In this document: positions 1 through 7,714 of the stretch, piece after piece
How positions within the stretch are numbered: position 1 is the first letter of the stretch
How the letters are laid out: each line of letters opens with the position of its first letter
Assembly: GCA_964383675.1 (NCBI GenBank)
Contig: CAYLHX010000010.1
Location: 1 to 49,989 of the forward strand
Source of the DNA: CAYLHX01 sp964383675
GTDB taxonomy: Bacteria > Patescibacteriota > Gracilibacteria > UBA1369 > LOWO2-01-FULL-3
Direction: 5' to 3'
Length of the DNA stretch: 49,989 nt
Translations under genes and position numbers: made by a program
Notes under the pieces: model-generated
Seen by the model: only the letters and a program-made list of their open reading frames with translations
What the model was told of the DNA's origin: nothing
Database searches by the model: none

Positions 1-1248
1 GCCGAAAACTTGAATTCACGATCTGTGGATAAGCGTATTTTTTCCCTAAACCTGGGCACAACCGATAGGGAAGAGGCCTTAAGCATTTTGGAGCAACGAG
101 AGGCGCGTCGATTTGAGCGTTTTTTGGAAACTTTTATGGACTCAATGGGGATCAGGGAAGCAGAAGAACGAAAACTGTTTGCGGAAAAAGTTGCCGGCAA
201 TGCCAAGTTAAAGTCGGATATTGAAGTGTTGATGCAATTTGAAGAGGGCCCCAGGGAAAAAACGGAACTTGTCAATTCTGTGGAAACTGAACTTCTTGGT
301 GTTTATGGAGGAAGGCCTGATGCCGAACAGAACTTTAAGAAAAGTTACCAAAAAGTGATGCTCTCACGTAGACGTGATGGTTTGACTAAAAGAATTTTGA
401 GAGAAAGACCGGAAGCTTCCGAAGTGATGTTGGAGGAACTTACTGCGTTGGACTTGGAATTTAATGATCCGAGAAACACTATGACTTGGAAGGAGTATCA
501 GCTAAGACGGAATGAGATTATCCAGCGCGCGATTGGTGATGATGAAGAATTAACCAAACAGTGGCAAGCCTATGTCGAAGAGGAAAAAAGCTATTCCAAC
601 AGCTTCGGTCGGGAATTTGAATTGGATTTAGCCAAGGATGATCAGGACATTGACGGTGCGGAAAAGGTTAATGATTCTCAAGAAATTGAAGAGGTTATTT
701 CGGCTAAAGAAGACTTTCAAAGTTTTAGATCGGCCGGTTTTAAAATTGATCTCAAGCCCGGAGGACAAGCTGAGGTGGCTTTAGGTGGCGATTTTAGTGT
801 TAATTTGACATTGCATAAGTTTAGTAGTGGGAAATATATTTATCGCCTTGTGGACCGTTTTGCAGGTGAGCCTTTGATCGTTCCAACCGGAAAGTTACTT
901 GTGGCTTTAGACAATCGCAATAAAGATGCCATTTTAAGTAAAGAACTATATGAAAACCCCTTGGTGGCTGATGAGGTGGGAAAGATCCAAGATGAGCAAC
1001 TTACTTTATTAGTTGATCAGGTCATCGGTGATGGTGAGACCAGAGGTTTTCAGGTTAAGGGACGGGGATTGGAGTTGATCAAAAAGCTTTCAAAGGTATT
1101 GGTGGTTGACAGTGGGATTGGGGTGGCCGAGAAGGTTGAATCACTTGTGAGATTTTTGTCGGTTAAAAGTAATGAAGAGGCTTTTAGAAGAAAACTTATA
1201 GAGATGCCTATAAGCGAACCATTTTCTTTGATTGATATTTTAGGATAG
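1..1248 (+). CDS. Hypothetical protein, 5'-truncated by the window edge
   Basis: The frame is open from base 1 to the TAG stop at 1246-1248, so the true start lies upstream; the TTG at 10 is only the first possible start inside the window. About 415 residues are visible. I do not recognise the family. The first 230 or so residues are strongly charged and probably helical, rich in Glu, Arg and Lys, which fits coiled coil or helical repeats. From about residue 250 the sequence becomes mixed alpha/beta with glycine-rich turns. No transmembrane segment or signal peptide is visible in this part. It converges on recG across a 295-base gap. A cytoplasmic multidomain protein is possible, but no function can be assigned. 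Confidence 0.8.
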   Translation, partial: AENLNSRSVDKRIFSLNLGTTDREEALSILEQREARRFERFLETFMDSMGIREAEERKLFAEKVAGNAKLKSDIEVLMQFEEGPREKTELVNSVETELLGVYGGRPDAEQNFKKSYQKVMLSRRRDGLTKRILRERPEASEVMLEELTALDLEFNDPRNTMTWKEYQLRRNEIIQRAIGDDEELTKQWQAYVEEEKSYSNSFGREFELDLAKDDQDIDGAEKVNDSQEIEEVISAKEDFQSFRSAGFKIDLKPGGQAEVALGGDFSVNLTLHKFSSGKYIYRLVDRFAGEPLIVPTGKLLVALDNRNKDAILSKELYENPLVADEVGKIQDEQLTLLVDQVIGDGETRGFQVKGRGLELIKKLSKVLVVDSGIGVAEKVESLVRFLSVKSNEEAFRRKLIEMPISEPFSLIDILG

Positions 1249-1543
1249 GTCCTTATTCAAGGGGAGCTTGAAGACCCCCAAACATTTTAGTTTGTACAAT
1301 GTATCTTGTACAAATAAAAATAGTGTTTGGAGCGGGGAGTGATTTTTTCCTACTGGTAGCTGTCTTCTATTATATAGAGACGTTGTTTGTTTTTTTGTGT
1401 GTATGTTTACTCTTTCTGTTATGTTGAAGATTTTAGCAACTATTGGCTATTGAGTTTCTGTTCTACTACCCGGCCTCTAAACTCTCGATTTCAGGGCTTT
1501 TTGTTGAAAAGTTGAGTATTACCCCGTCTTGCTGGCAATTGCT
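1249..1543. other. 295-base intergenic region between convergent genes
   Basis: This is the only roomy gap between converging genes in the window. I see no convincing coding frame in it. It contains a small hairpin (TTCAAG at 1256-1261, CTTGAA at 1267-1272), then a larger interrupted palindrome at 1278-1330, then a run of six T at 1343-1348. The remainder is AT-rich with no recognisable RNA gene. It probably serves as the shared 3' region of the two converging transcripts. Confidence 0.5.
1278..1330. repeat. Interrupted palindrome with two TTGTACAA boxes
   Basis: The outer arms are CCAAACA (1278-1284) and TGTTTGG (1324-1330). The inner arms are TTTGTACAA (1291-1299) and TTGTACAAA (1306-1314), separated by six bases. 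TTGTACAA is itself a palindrome and occurs twice, 15 bp start to start. On the plus strand the structure is followed by T6 at 1343-1348, so it could be a terminator for the upstream gene. The paired 8-bp boxes also look like an operator, but neither flanking gene starts here. A transcript-ending structure is therefore more likely. Confidence 0.5.
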
Positions 1544-3589
1544 TTAATCATGAACGTAGGCTTCGTATCTTTCGGCGACTTTTTCCGCCAATTTGGGATG
1601 ATCTTTTAAAAGCGGATCTTGTTCGATTATTTTTGCAGCACTTTTTCTGGCCTGCTCGATGGTTGCCGAATCCGTTAAACTTGCCATTTTTAGATCGGGA
1701 ATGCCACTTTGTTTTACTCCGTAAACTTCTCCTGGGCCACGTAGTTCCAGGTCGATTTCGGCTAATTTAAAGCCACTGGAGTGTTTTTCCATTGACCTCA
1801 TGCGCTGCGTGCCTTCTTCGGATAGTGAACCGGTGAAGAGGAAGCAGTAGGATTTGTGCTCTCCCCTGCCCACACGTCCTCTGAATTGGTGTAGTTGGGA
1901 AAGGCCGAAGCGTTCGGCGCCTTCAATTAGCATAATTGTGGCATTGGGAATATCGATACCAACTTCAATTACCGAGGTGGAGACCAAAATGTTTATCTTG
2001 TTGTCTTTAAAATCGTCCATAATTCGATCTTTTTCTTCTTGCTTTAACTTTCCGTGCAGAAGCCCCAGCTTTAAATCTTGAAAGATGTGTTCACTTAGAA
2101 AGGCATATTCTTTCATTACCGACTTAACTTCCAGGGTGTCGGATTCATCTATGAGAGGACAAATGATGAAGGCTTGTCGTCCTTTTTGGATTTGATCTTC
2201 TATCCATCGGTAAGCCTCGATTCTCTTTTTTTCCGGTACAACACGAGTTATTATTTCCTGTCTGCCCTTGGGCATTTCATCGATGACTGAAAGGTCTTGG
2301 TCTCCGTAAATAGTGATGGCCAGAGTTCTGGGGATTGGTGTGGCGGTCATGCTGAGAAGGTGTGGTGATCCGTAGCTTTTGAGAGTTTCACGTTGTTTTA
2401 CCCCAAAGCGATGTTGTTCGTCTATAATGGCCAGGCCGAGGTTTTTAAAACCGATTTTTTCCTGAATTAGGGCGTGGGTTCCAATTACAATATCAACGGT
2501 TCCGGTTTTCATTTGCCTTACTACTTCTTCTTTTTGTTTAGCAGTGCTGCTACCGGCGATGAATTGGATATTGAGTCCGAAGGGGGTAAGTGTTTTGACG
2601 AAGGTCTGGTAGTGCTGTTTGGCCAATATCTCGGTAGGTGCCATTACGGTTACTTGGTAACCGTTTTTTACCACGTTTAGTGCTGCCAGGGCGGCGATAA
2701 TGGTTTTTCCGGAACCAACATCCCCCTGTACCAACCTACTCATGGGATGGGGCCTTTGCGTATCTTCAAGGATTTCTTTTAGTACTCTTTTTTGAGCGTT
2801 TGTTAATTCGAAGGGTAGCGTTTCCAAGCATTTTTTAAGTTCATCAGCTTGGATTGTCATTACCTTTGATTCGTCGCGGTTGATGTTTTGCCAGTGCCAC
2901 TTTTTTTGTAGTACTTTTAGTTGTAAAATGAAAAGTTCGTCGAAGGCCAAACGATGCTTTGCTATCTCGAGAGTTTTCTCGTTTTCCGGAAAATGGGCGT
3001 TTTTGACTGCTGTGCGTAGATCTATAAGTTCTTGTTCTTCCCGAACTTCTTTGGGGAGATATTCTTGAAAAAGATCGAGCCAGTCGTCGATTAGAGGCTT
3101 GAGTTTTTCGCGAATCCACTTGGAATTTATGCCTTCGGTCTCGTGATAAATCGGCACGATACGACCGGTGTGGAGCTGTTCGGAGTATTTTTGAACCAAT
3201 TCATATGATGGGTTTTGTAGCGCCAGCTTCCCCATGGCATATTTGGCTTTTCCACTGAGGATTATCTTTTTGTCACGTGGAAGCATTCGAACCAAGTGCG
3301 GCTGATTGAACCAGACGACTTCAATACTGCCGGTGTCGTCGGTAAAAATACCCCGGGTGATTTTTTTGCCGTATTTGGTGCTGACGTTAAATAGATTGGT
3401 CAGTCTTCCTTCAATTGTGCTGATTTCCGTAGGGTTGATCTCGGCAATTCTGGTAAACTCCGAAGTATCATTATAGGCTCGAGGAAAATAAGTGAGAAAA
3501 TCTTTGACAGTACGTACACCCAGTTGCTCCAACTTGTTTAGGTGCCTTTTTGTTGTTCGTAGGACTTTTTCGAGTGACCTTTCTATCAT
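1544..3589 (-). CDS. recG: ATP-dependent DNA helicase RecG
   Basis: RecG is a superfamily 2 helicase that remodels stalled replication forks and Holliday junctions. The 681-residue product has the usual length and order. An N-terminal OB-fold wedge region occupies about residues 55-150, with the stretch TDDTGSIEVVWFNQ typical of the fold. Walker A GDVGSGKT lies at about 289-296, followed by the motif II variant DEQHRFG that is characteristic of RecG. The helicase C-terminal half has SVIEVGIDIPNA and QLHQFRGRVGRG. The start ATG shares one base with the tyrS stop (TAATG), so the two genes are almost certainly translated from one transcript. The coupling with tyrS has no obvious functional meaning. 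Confidence 0.97.
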   Translation of the reverse strand: MIERSLEKVLRTTKRHLNKLEQLGVRTVKDFLTYFPRAYNDTSEFTRIAEINPTEISTIEGRLTNLFNVSTKYGKKITRGIFTDDTGSIEVVWFNQPHLVRMLPRDKKIILSGKAKYAMGKLALQNPSYELVQKYSEQLHTGRIVPIYHETEGINSKWIREKLKPLIDDWLDLFQEYLPKEVREEQELIDLRTAVKNAHFPENEKTLEIAKHRLAFDELFILQLKVLQKKWHWQNINRDESKVMTIQADELKKCLETLPFELTNAQKRVLKEILEDTQRPHPMSRLVQGDVGSGKTIIAALAALNVVKNGYQVTVMAPTEILAKQHYQTFVKTLTPFGLNIQFIAGSSTAKQKEEVVRQMKTGTVDIVIGTHALIQEKIGFKNLGLAIIDEQHRFGVKQRETLKSYGSPHLLSMTATPIPRTLAITIYGDQDLSVIDEMPKGRQEIITRVVPEKKRIEAYRWIEDQIQKGRQAFIICPLIDESDTLEVKSVMKEYAFLSEHIFQDLKLGLLHGKLKQEEKDRIMDDFKDNKINILVSTSVIEVGIDIPNATIMLIEGAERFGLSQLHQFRGRVGRGEHKSYCFLFTGSLSEEGTQRMRSMEKHSSGFKLAEIDLELRGPGEVYGVKQSGIPDLKMASLTDSATIEQARKSAAKIIEQDPLLKDHPKLAEKVAERYEAYVHD

Positions 3590-4770
3590 TATTTTCCTTT
3601 CACTTTGAGAAATTTGCGTTTGCCCACCTGAATTAGTTTTTGATTACCAATGTCAATGTTTTCCTCAATTGAGGCTATTTTCTCACCTTCTACCTTCGCT
3701 CCCCCACCCTCTACAATCCTTCTGGCTTCACTTTTGGAGCTGGTTAAACCGGTTGCAGCTATTAAATCAACAATATTCCAGTTGTCGCCGGTAATTTCCA
3801 TTTCTTTAATTTCTTCCGGCAATCCTTTATTGGCGAAAACTTCAATGAATTGCTTCTCAGCTTCTTCTGCCGCATCTTTACTGTGGTAGAGAGTCACAAT
3901 TTCTCTGGCTAGCTCCATTTTTAAATTGCGAGGGTTTTCTCCTTCTGCAAGGGATTTTTTGATCTCTTCGATTTTCTCTAGGCTAACGTATGTGGCCAAT
4001 TCAAAATAATTCACGATCAGTTCGTCCGGGATAGACATGGTCTTGCCATACATTTCACTTGGAGCCTCGTCGACACCAATATAGTTGTTCATGCTTTTGC
4101 CCATTTTTTCTTTGCCGTCGGTTCCCACGAGCAGTGGGACTGTCAGTACATTTTGCGGATTCATATTGAAAGCCTTTTGAATAGTGCGTCCGGCCAGTAG
4201 GTTAAAGGTCTGATCGGTGCCTCCGAGTTCAAGGTCACTCTTCATAGCCACTGAGTCGTAGCCTTGCATTAATGGGTAGAGAAATTCGTGCATGTAGATC
4301 GGCTGTTCTTTCTTGATTCTTTCCTGATACATATCTCTCTCCAGCATTTGCTGCACGGTAAAGATTTGAGAAAGCTGGACCACGTCGGCAAAAGTTAATT
4401 TGCCAAGCCAATCGGCGTTCCACATAACTTCGATATTCTCGGTATCAAGGATTTTGGAGACTTGCTTAAGATATTTTTCAGCATTTTTTTCCAACTCCTG
4501 CTGAGTTTTTGGTTTGCGGGCATTGAGTTTGTCGGTCGGGTCCCCTATTTGGCCGGTAAAATTACCGAATAGCAGTTGAATGTGGTGGCCAGCTTGTTGG
4601 AATTCTCGCAATTTCTTTATGACGACCATGTGACCGATATGTAAATCCGCTCCGGAGGGGTCTATGCCAAGTTTTACTCTCAGTTTTTTTCCCGATTTCA
4701 GTTTTTCTTCAAGATCTTTTCTGACTATGACTTCCACGGTGCCGCGGTCTAAAAGAGTTTTGATGTCCAT
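3589..4770 (-). CDS. tyrS: Tyrosyl-tRNA synthetase
   Basis: This class Ic synthetase charges tRNA-Tyr in the cytoplasm. The 393-residue protein carries the HIGH motif at residues 44-47 (DLHIGHM) and a KMSKS loop in the form KMGKS at about 222-226. The tyrosine-site sequence GGTDQ lies at 183-187. An S4 RNA-binding domain follows at about 330-390, containing SKSEARRIVEGGG. The length and the KMGKS variant fit the shorter, TyrZ-like bacterial group; that subgroup call is inference. It is the first gene of a tyrS-recG pair and is divergent from the TrmB-like regulator. I could not find a convincing promoter in the roughly 120 bases upstream. Confidence 0.96.
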   Translation of the reverse strand: MDIKTLLDRGTVEVIVRKDLEEKLKSGKKLRVKLGIDPSGADLHIGHMVVIKKLREFQQAGHHIQLLFGNFTGQIGDPTDKLNARKPKTQQELEKNAEKYLKQVSKILDTENIEVMWNADWLGKLTFADVVQLSQIFTVQQMLERDMYQERIKKEQPIYMHEFLYPLMQGYDSVAMKSDLELGGTDQTFNLLAGRTIQKAFNMNPQNVLTVPLLVGTDGKEKMGKSMNNYIGVDEAPSEMYGKTMSIPDELIVNYFELATYVSLEKIEEIKKSLAEGENPRNLKMELAREIVTLYHSKDAAEEAEKQFIEVFANKGLPEEIKEMEITGDNWNIVDLIAATGLTSSKSEARRIVEGGGAKVEGEKIASIEENIDIGNQKLIQVGKRKFLKVKGK

Positions 4771-4846
4771 TCTTGTATAGGTAATTTAAAAGCTAGTTAA
4801 AGGTATCAAAAGCCAAATCAAAAGGCAAATTTTGCTTAGTGCTTAC

Positions 4847-4868
4847 TGTTGTTGAAGATACTACAACA
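4847..4868. promoter_or_regulatory. Inverted repeat upstream of the trmB-like promoter
   Basis: TGTTGT at 4847-4852 and ACAACA at 4863-4868 form a perfect 6-bp inverted repeat with a 10-bp spacer. It ends 18 bp before the -35 hexamer of the regulator gene and lies in the divergent tyrS/regulator gap. A dyad upstream of a wHTH regulator gene could be an autoregulatory operator; this is inference from position only. Confidence 0.35.
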
Positions 4869-4886
4869 TTTTTTGGCCATTTTGTT

Positions 4887-4914
4887 TTGACATAGGTGTT
4901 GTTTTTCATATATT
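4887..4914 (+). promoter_or_regulatory. Sigma70-type promoter for the TrmB-like regulator
   Basis: A consensus -35 TTGACA at 4887-4892 is followed after 16 bp by -10 TATATT at 4909-4914. Transcription would begin near 4921, giving a leader of about 20 nt to the ATG at 4941. The promoter overlaps the longer in-frame extension of the gene (GTG at 4896), which argues against that upstream start. Confidence 0.65.
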
Positions 4915-4940
4915 TTTCTCTCCTAATTTTAATTAGAGCG

Positions 4941-5738
4941 ATGTTTCTTGAAGAGCTTTGTCAGATTGGTTTTACAAAAAATGAGTCGAAGGTGTATTTG
5001 GAGCTTTTGAAGTTGGGGACACAGGCGGTGAGCATTATTGCCAAAAAATCTGGCTTGAATCGTACCACCACATATTCCATTTTACGGTCATTGGAAAAGA
5101 AAGGTGTAATCTCTTCTTATGTTCAAAATAGCATTAAGGTTTTTTCGGCGAATGATCCGAATAGTTTGGTGGGGTATCTTGATCAACAATGTAATACTTT
5201 TGATTACTATAAAACTCAGATTCTAGGAATTATTCCGAAGTTCAGAGCTTTGGTAGACCAATATGATTTTGCCAGACCAACCGTCGGCTATTATGACGGT
5301 GTCGAGGGGGTGAAGCAACTTATGTATGACGCATTGAGCGCGAAAGATGTTTTTAGAGCTTATTTGGCGCTGCCTAAGTGGCTGGAGTTTGGTCTGAAGA
5401 ACTTCCTTCTGGAGTATAAGGATTTTCGAATTACCAATAAGAAGGTTCCTTTGCGAGCTATTGTGCCCGAAACCCCCGCGGTTCGGGCTTTTTTTGAGGA
5501 AAATTATGATGCCAGTAGCATAATGACCAAGCTGCTATATGTTGATCAAGGCCGGTATGCCGCTTTATTTGAAAATGAAATGAATATTTATAATGATCAA
5601 GTTTCCATTCTGCATTTGGATAAGGGGGAGGAGTATGGTGTAGTGCTTAAGAATCAGCAAATTGCCGATATGCACAAGGCGATTTTTGATCAGGCCTGGG
5701 TTGGGCTTGGTGGAAAAGTGGAGGATTTACATTGTTGA
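4941..5738 (+). CDS. TrmB-family transcriptional regulator
   Basis: The 265-residue protein begins with a winged helix-turn-helix of the TrmB type (about residues 1-75). The stretches LGTQAVSIIAKKSGL and NRTTTYSILRSLEKKGVI are typical of the family. The rest (about 100-265) is an alpha/beta effector region of the kind seen in many short Patescibacteria TrmB proteins, with no cysteine or metal motif. TrmB proteins usually respond to sugars, but the ligand here cannot be read. I chose ATG 4941 over GTG 4896 because a strong promoter at 4887-4914 overlaps the extension, and the extra residues are merely hydrophobic. It may regulate its own divergent region through the dyad at 4847-4868. The pseudouridine synthase follows 38 bp downstream. 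Confidence 0.85.
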   Translation: MFLEELCQIGFTKNESKVYLELLKLGTQAVSIIAKKSGLNRTTTYSILRSLEKKGVISSYVQNSIKVFSANDPNSLVGYLDQQCNTFDYYKTQILGIIPKFRALVDQYDFARPTVGYYDGVEGVKQLMYDALSAKDVFRAYLALPKWLEFGLKNFLLEYKDFRITNKKVPLRAIVPETPAVRAFFEENYDASSIMTKLLYVDQGRYAALFENEMNIYNDQVSILHLDKGEEYGVVLKNQQIADMHKAIFDQAWVGLGGKVEDLHC

Positions 5739-5776
5739 GTTATATTAGTATGATTGAGGGGTAGTTAAGGTTTTTT

Positions 5777-6673
5777 ATGCGGATTGATAAATATTTGGCA
5801 GAACAATATGTTGAACTTTCCAGATCCAAGATTCAAAAATTGATAAAGGAAGGGCGGGTTTTGGTGAATAAGGAGAAAGTTAAGGTGAGCTATGAGGTTT
5901 TGGAGCAGGACAAGGTTGAGGTTTTTCAGGTTGAGGAGGCTGATAGAACGATTTTTAGTGAAGATACTCCGGTTGAAATTTTGTTGGAGGAAAAGGACTA
6001 TTTGGTTTTAAATAAGCCGGCCGGAATGGTTGTGCATCCGAGCGAAACTGGACACTTTAGCGGTACATTGGTGAATGCGATGTTTGATAAAATTGAAAAA
6101 GGTGTTGGCGAAAGTTTTAGACCGGGTGTGGTGCATAGATTGGACCAAGATACTTCCGGTTTGATTGTCTTGGCCAAGACTCAGAAGGGTTATGAACACT
6201 TTGTGGAGCAGTTTAAGAAGCGGAAGGTTAAAAAGATTTATCTTGCGCTGGCGAAGGGATTGATGGAGTTTAAGAGTGGTAAAATAGATTCTCCGATAGC
6301 CAGAAGTTTAAATCAGAGGAAAAAAATGGCTGTAATTAATTCCGGTAAGTCGGCGGTTACTATTTATAAAGTCGTGGCTGAGTTTGAGATAAAGAAAGAT
6401 ACCTTTGTAAGTTTAGTTGAAGTTAATCTGGAAACCGGCAGAACGCATCAGATAAGGGTTCATATGGCAGCTATTGGTCATCCGGTGGTGGGTGATAATG
6501 TTTATGGTGTGGGCAGCTTTAATAGAACATTTAAGAATACTTTTGAACTGGATCGGCAGTTTCTACATGCCTATGTGCTGGAATTTGTTGACCCAGGGGG
6601 CAAGAAACAAAAAATAAAAGCTCCTTTGTCCAAGGAGCTTCAAAATGTACTTGATGAGCTTGAGGCGCTTTAA
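5777..6673 (+). CDS. RluA-family pseudouridine synthase (RluD-like)
   Basis: The enzyme isomerises uridine to pseudouridine in rRNA or tRNA. The 298-residue protein has an N-terminal S4 RNA-binding domain (residues 1-50; MRIDKYLAEQ and SRSKIQKLIKEGRV). The catalytic domain carries HRLDQDTSGL at about 120-129, with Asp123 the expected catalytic residue. Family motif LNKPAGMVVHP is at about 78-88 and GRTHQIRVH precedes the C-terminal third. The S4 domain plus length point to RluD (23S rRNA U1911/1915/1917), but RluA paralogues are hard to separate by eye. The ATG follows a weak AAGG. It converges on rplU with a 4-base overlap in which both stop codons share TTAA. Bases 6618-6640 of this gene also carry a terminator for the opposite strand. 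Confidence 0.92.
   Translation: MRIDKYLAEQYVELSRSKIQKLIKEGRVLVNKEKVKVSYEVLEQDKVEVFQVEEADRTIFSEDTPVEILLEEKDYLVLNKPAGMVVHPSETGHFSGTLVNAMFDKIEKGVGESFRPGVVHRLDQDTSGLIVLAKTQKGYEHFVEQFKKRKVKKIYLALAKGLMEFKSGKIDSPIARSLNQRKKMAVINSGKSAVTIYKVVAEFEIKKDTFVSLVEVNLETGRTHQIRVHMAAIGHPVVGDNVYGVGSFNRTFKNTFELDRQFLHAYVLEFVDPGGKKQKIKAPLSKELQNVLDELEAL
6601..6640 (-). terminator. Intrinsic terminator of the rplU transcript, inside the pseudouridine synthase gene
   Basis: AAGCTCCTT (6618-6626) and AAGGAGCTT (6632-6640) form a perfect 9-bp stem with a 5-nt loop. Read on the minus strand, the stem is followed at once by TTTATTTTTTG. The hairpin lies 30 bases past the rplU stop and within codons of the opposing gene. 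This is a textbook intrinsic terminator for the minus strand. On the plus strand no T-run follows it. Confidence 0.8.
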
Positions 6674-7074
6674 GCTTCTTTTTTAGCCTCGCTTTTCTTT
6701 GGGGCTGCTTTTTTGGTGGCAGCTTTCTTTGGTGCTTCTTCTTTTAGAGCGGCTTTTGCTCCGCTGGCCTTGATGTCAGTGATTTCCAGTTTTGTAAGAT
6801 TCTGTCTGTGACCTTGAGTTTTCTGATAACGCTTCTTAGCCTTCATCTTGAAAACCACAATTTTTTCACCTCTGAACTGTTCAATGATTTTTCCGGTAAC
6901 CTGCGCTCCGCTAACTGTTGGTGCGCCCACGGTTGTCTTTGAGCCATCGTTTAGAAGTAGAACCTTATCAATTGTTACGGTGTCTCCGGCTTGTCCTTCA
7001 AGTTGTTCAACTTGTAGCACAGAGCCTTTTTCCGCTTTGTATTGCTTTCCGCCTGTTTCGATTATTGCAAACAT
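6670..7074 (-). CDS. rplU: Ribosomal protein L21 with Lys/Ala-rich C-terminal tail
   Basis: L21 binds 23S rRNA in the large subunit. The core (residues 1-103) is canonical: FAIIETGGKQYK at the N-terminus, QLEGQAGDTVTIDKVLLL, and the RNA-binding end KRYQKTQGHRQ. The protein continues for about 30 residues as a repetitive tail of K, A, P and E (KKAATKKAAPKK), making 134 residues against about 103 in most bacteria. The tail is in frame with no sign of frameshift. It has its own promoter and follows pth and obgE on the same strand. The usual partner rpmA (L27) is not beside it or elsewhere in the window. Confidence 0.96.
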   Translation of the reverse strand: MFAIIETGGKQYKAEKGSVLQVEQLEGQAGDTVTIDKVLLLNDGSKTTVGAPTVSGAQVTGKIIEQFRGEKIVVFKMKAKKRYQKTQGHRQNLTKLEITDIKASGAKAALKEEAPKKAATKKAAPKKSEAKKEA

Positions 7075-7098
7075 ATGTTTTAGTAAAAATGCCAGAAT

Positions 7099-7127
7099 AA
7101 TCTAGGGAAATTTGAGCCAAAGGTCAA
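7099..7127 (-). promoter_or_regulatory. Promoter of rplU
   Basis: On the minus strand, -35 TTGACC (7122-7127), a 17-bp spacer and -10 TAGATT (7099-7104). Predicted start near 7092, with a leader of about 18 nt to the rplU ATG and no Shine-Dalgarno sequence. Confidence 0.55.
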
Positions 7128-7148
7128 GTAGAATTTCGGTAATTCAGC

Positions 7149-7703
7149 CTATATTCGACTTTTTAGTTCCTCTATCCCTTCTTCAACGGCCTTTTTAAGA
7201 TAAGGGATCTCGTGATCGGTAAAGTTTGAAAGTACAAAACTGCTTAGATCCTGTAACTTTGGTGCTATTTCCCCTCTGCTTTCAATGCCGAGGCGTATTC
7301 TTAAGAAATTTTCACTTCCCAGGGTTTGGATGATTGACTTCATGCCATTATGGGTTCCCGCTGACCCTTTGTCCCTGATTCGAATTTCTCCAAGCGGCAG
7401 ATCGATGTCGTCGTAGATCACTATGAGGTTTTCCAGCGGCTCCTTAAAGAAGTCCAATACATTTTTGACCGCTTCACCGGAGAGGTTCATAAAAGTGTCC
7501 GGTTTAACCAGGTAAAGTATTTTTCCCTGATATGGCACCTTAGCTGTTATGGCTTTGAGCTTTGGTTCCGCTTGCCATTTAATTTCAATGCCCTCTTTTT
7601 GCTCCAGCTGGTGCACGAAATTATCCAAGAAGATAAAGCCGCAATTGTGACGGGTTGTGAGGTACTTTGCACCCGGATTGCCCAGTCCTACTATTATTTT
7701 CAT
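7149..7703 (-). CDS. pth: Peptidyl-tRNA hydrolase
   Basis: Pth releases peptides from prematurely dropped peptidyl-tRNA. The 184-residue protein matches the bacterial Pth family along its length. KIIVGLGNPGAKY opens the protein with substrate Asn9, the catalytic histidine is His19 in TRHNCGF, KPDTFMNLSG follows, and YDDIDLPLG carries the conserved Asp pair. GSAGTHNGMKSI is also typical. The start is 11 bp beyond the obgE stop on the same strand, so obgE-pth is probably one transcript. rplU, 74 bp on, has an additional promoter. Confidence 0.96.
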   Translation of the reverse strand: MKIIVGLGNPGAKYLTTRHNCGFIFLDNFVHQLEQKEGIEIKWQAEPKLKAITAKVPYQGKILYLVKPDTFMNLSGEAVKNVLDFFKEPLENLIVIYDDIDLPLGEIRIRDKGSAGTHNGMKSIIQTLGSENFLRIRLGIESRGEIAPKLQDLSSFVLSNFTDHEIPYLKKAVEEGIEELKSRI

Positions 7704-7714
7704 GATTGGCTAGT

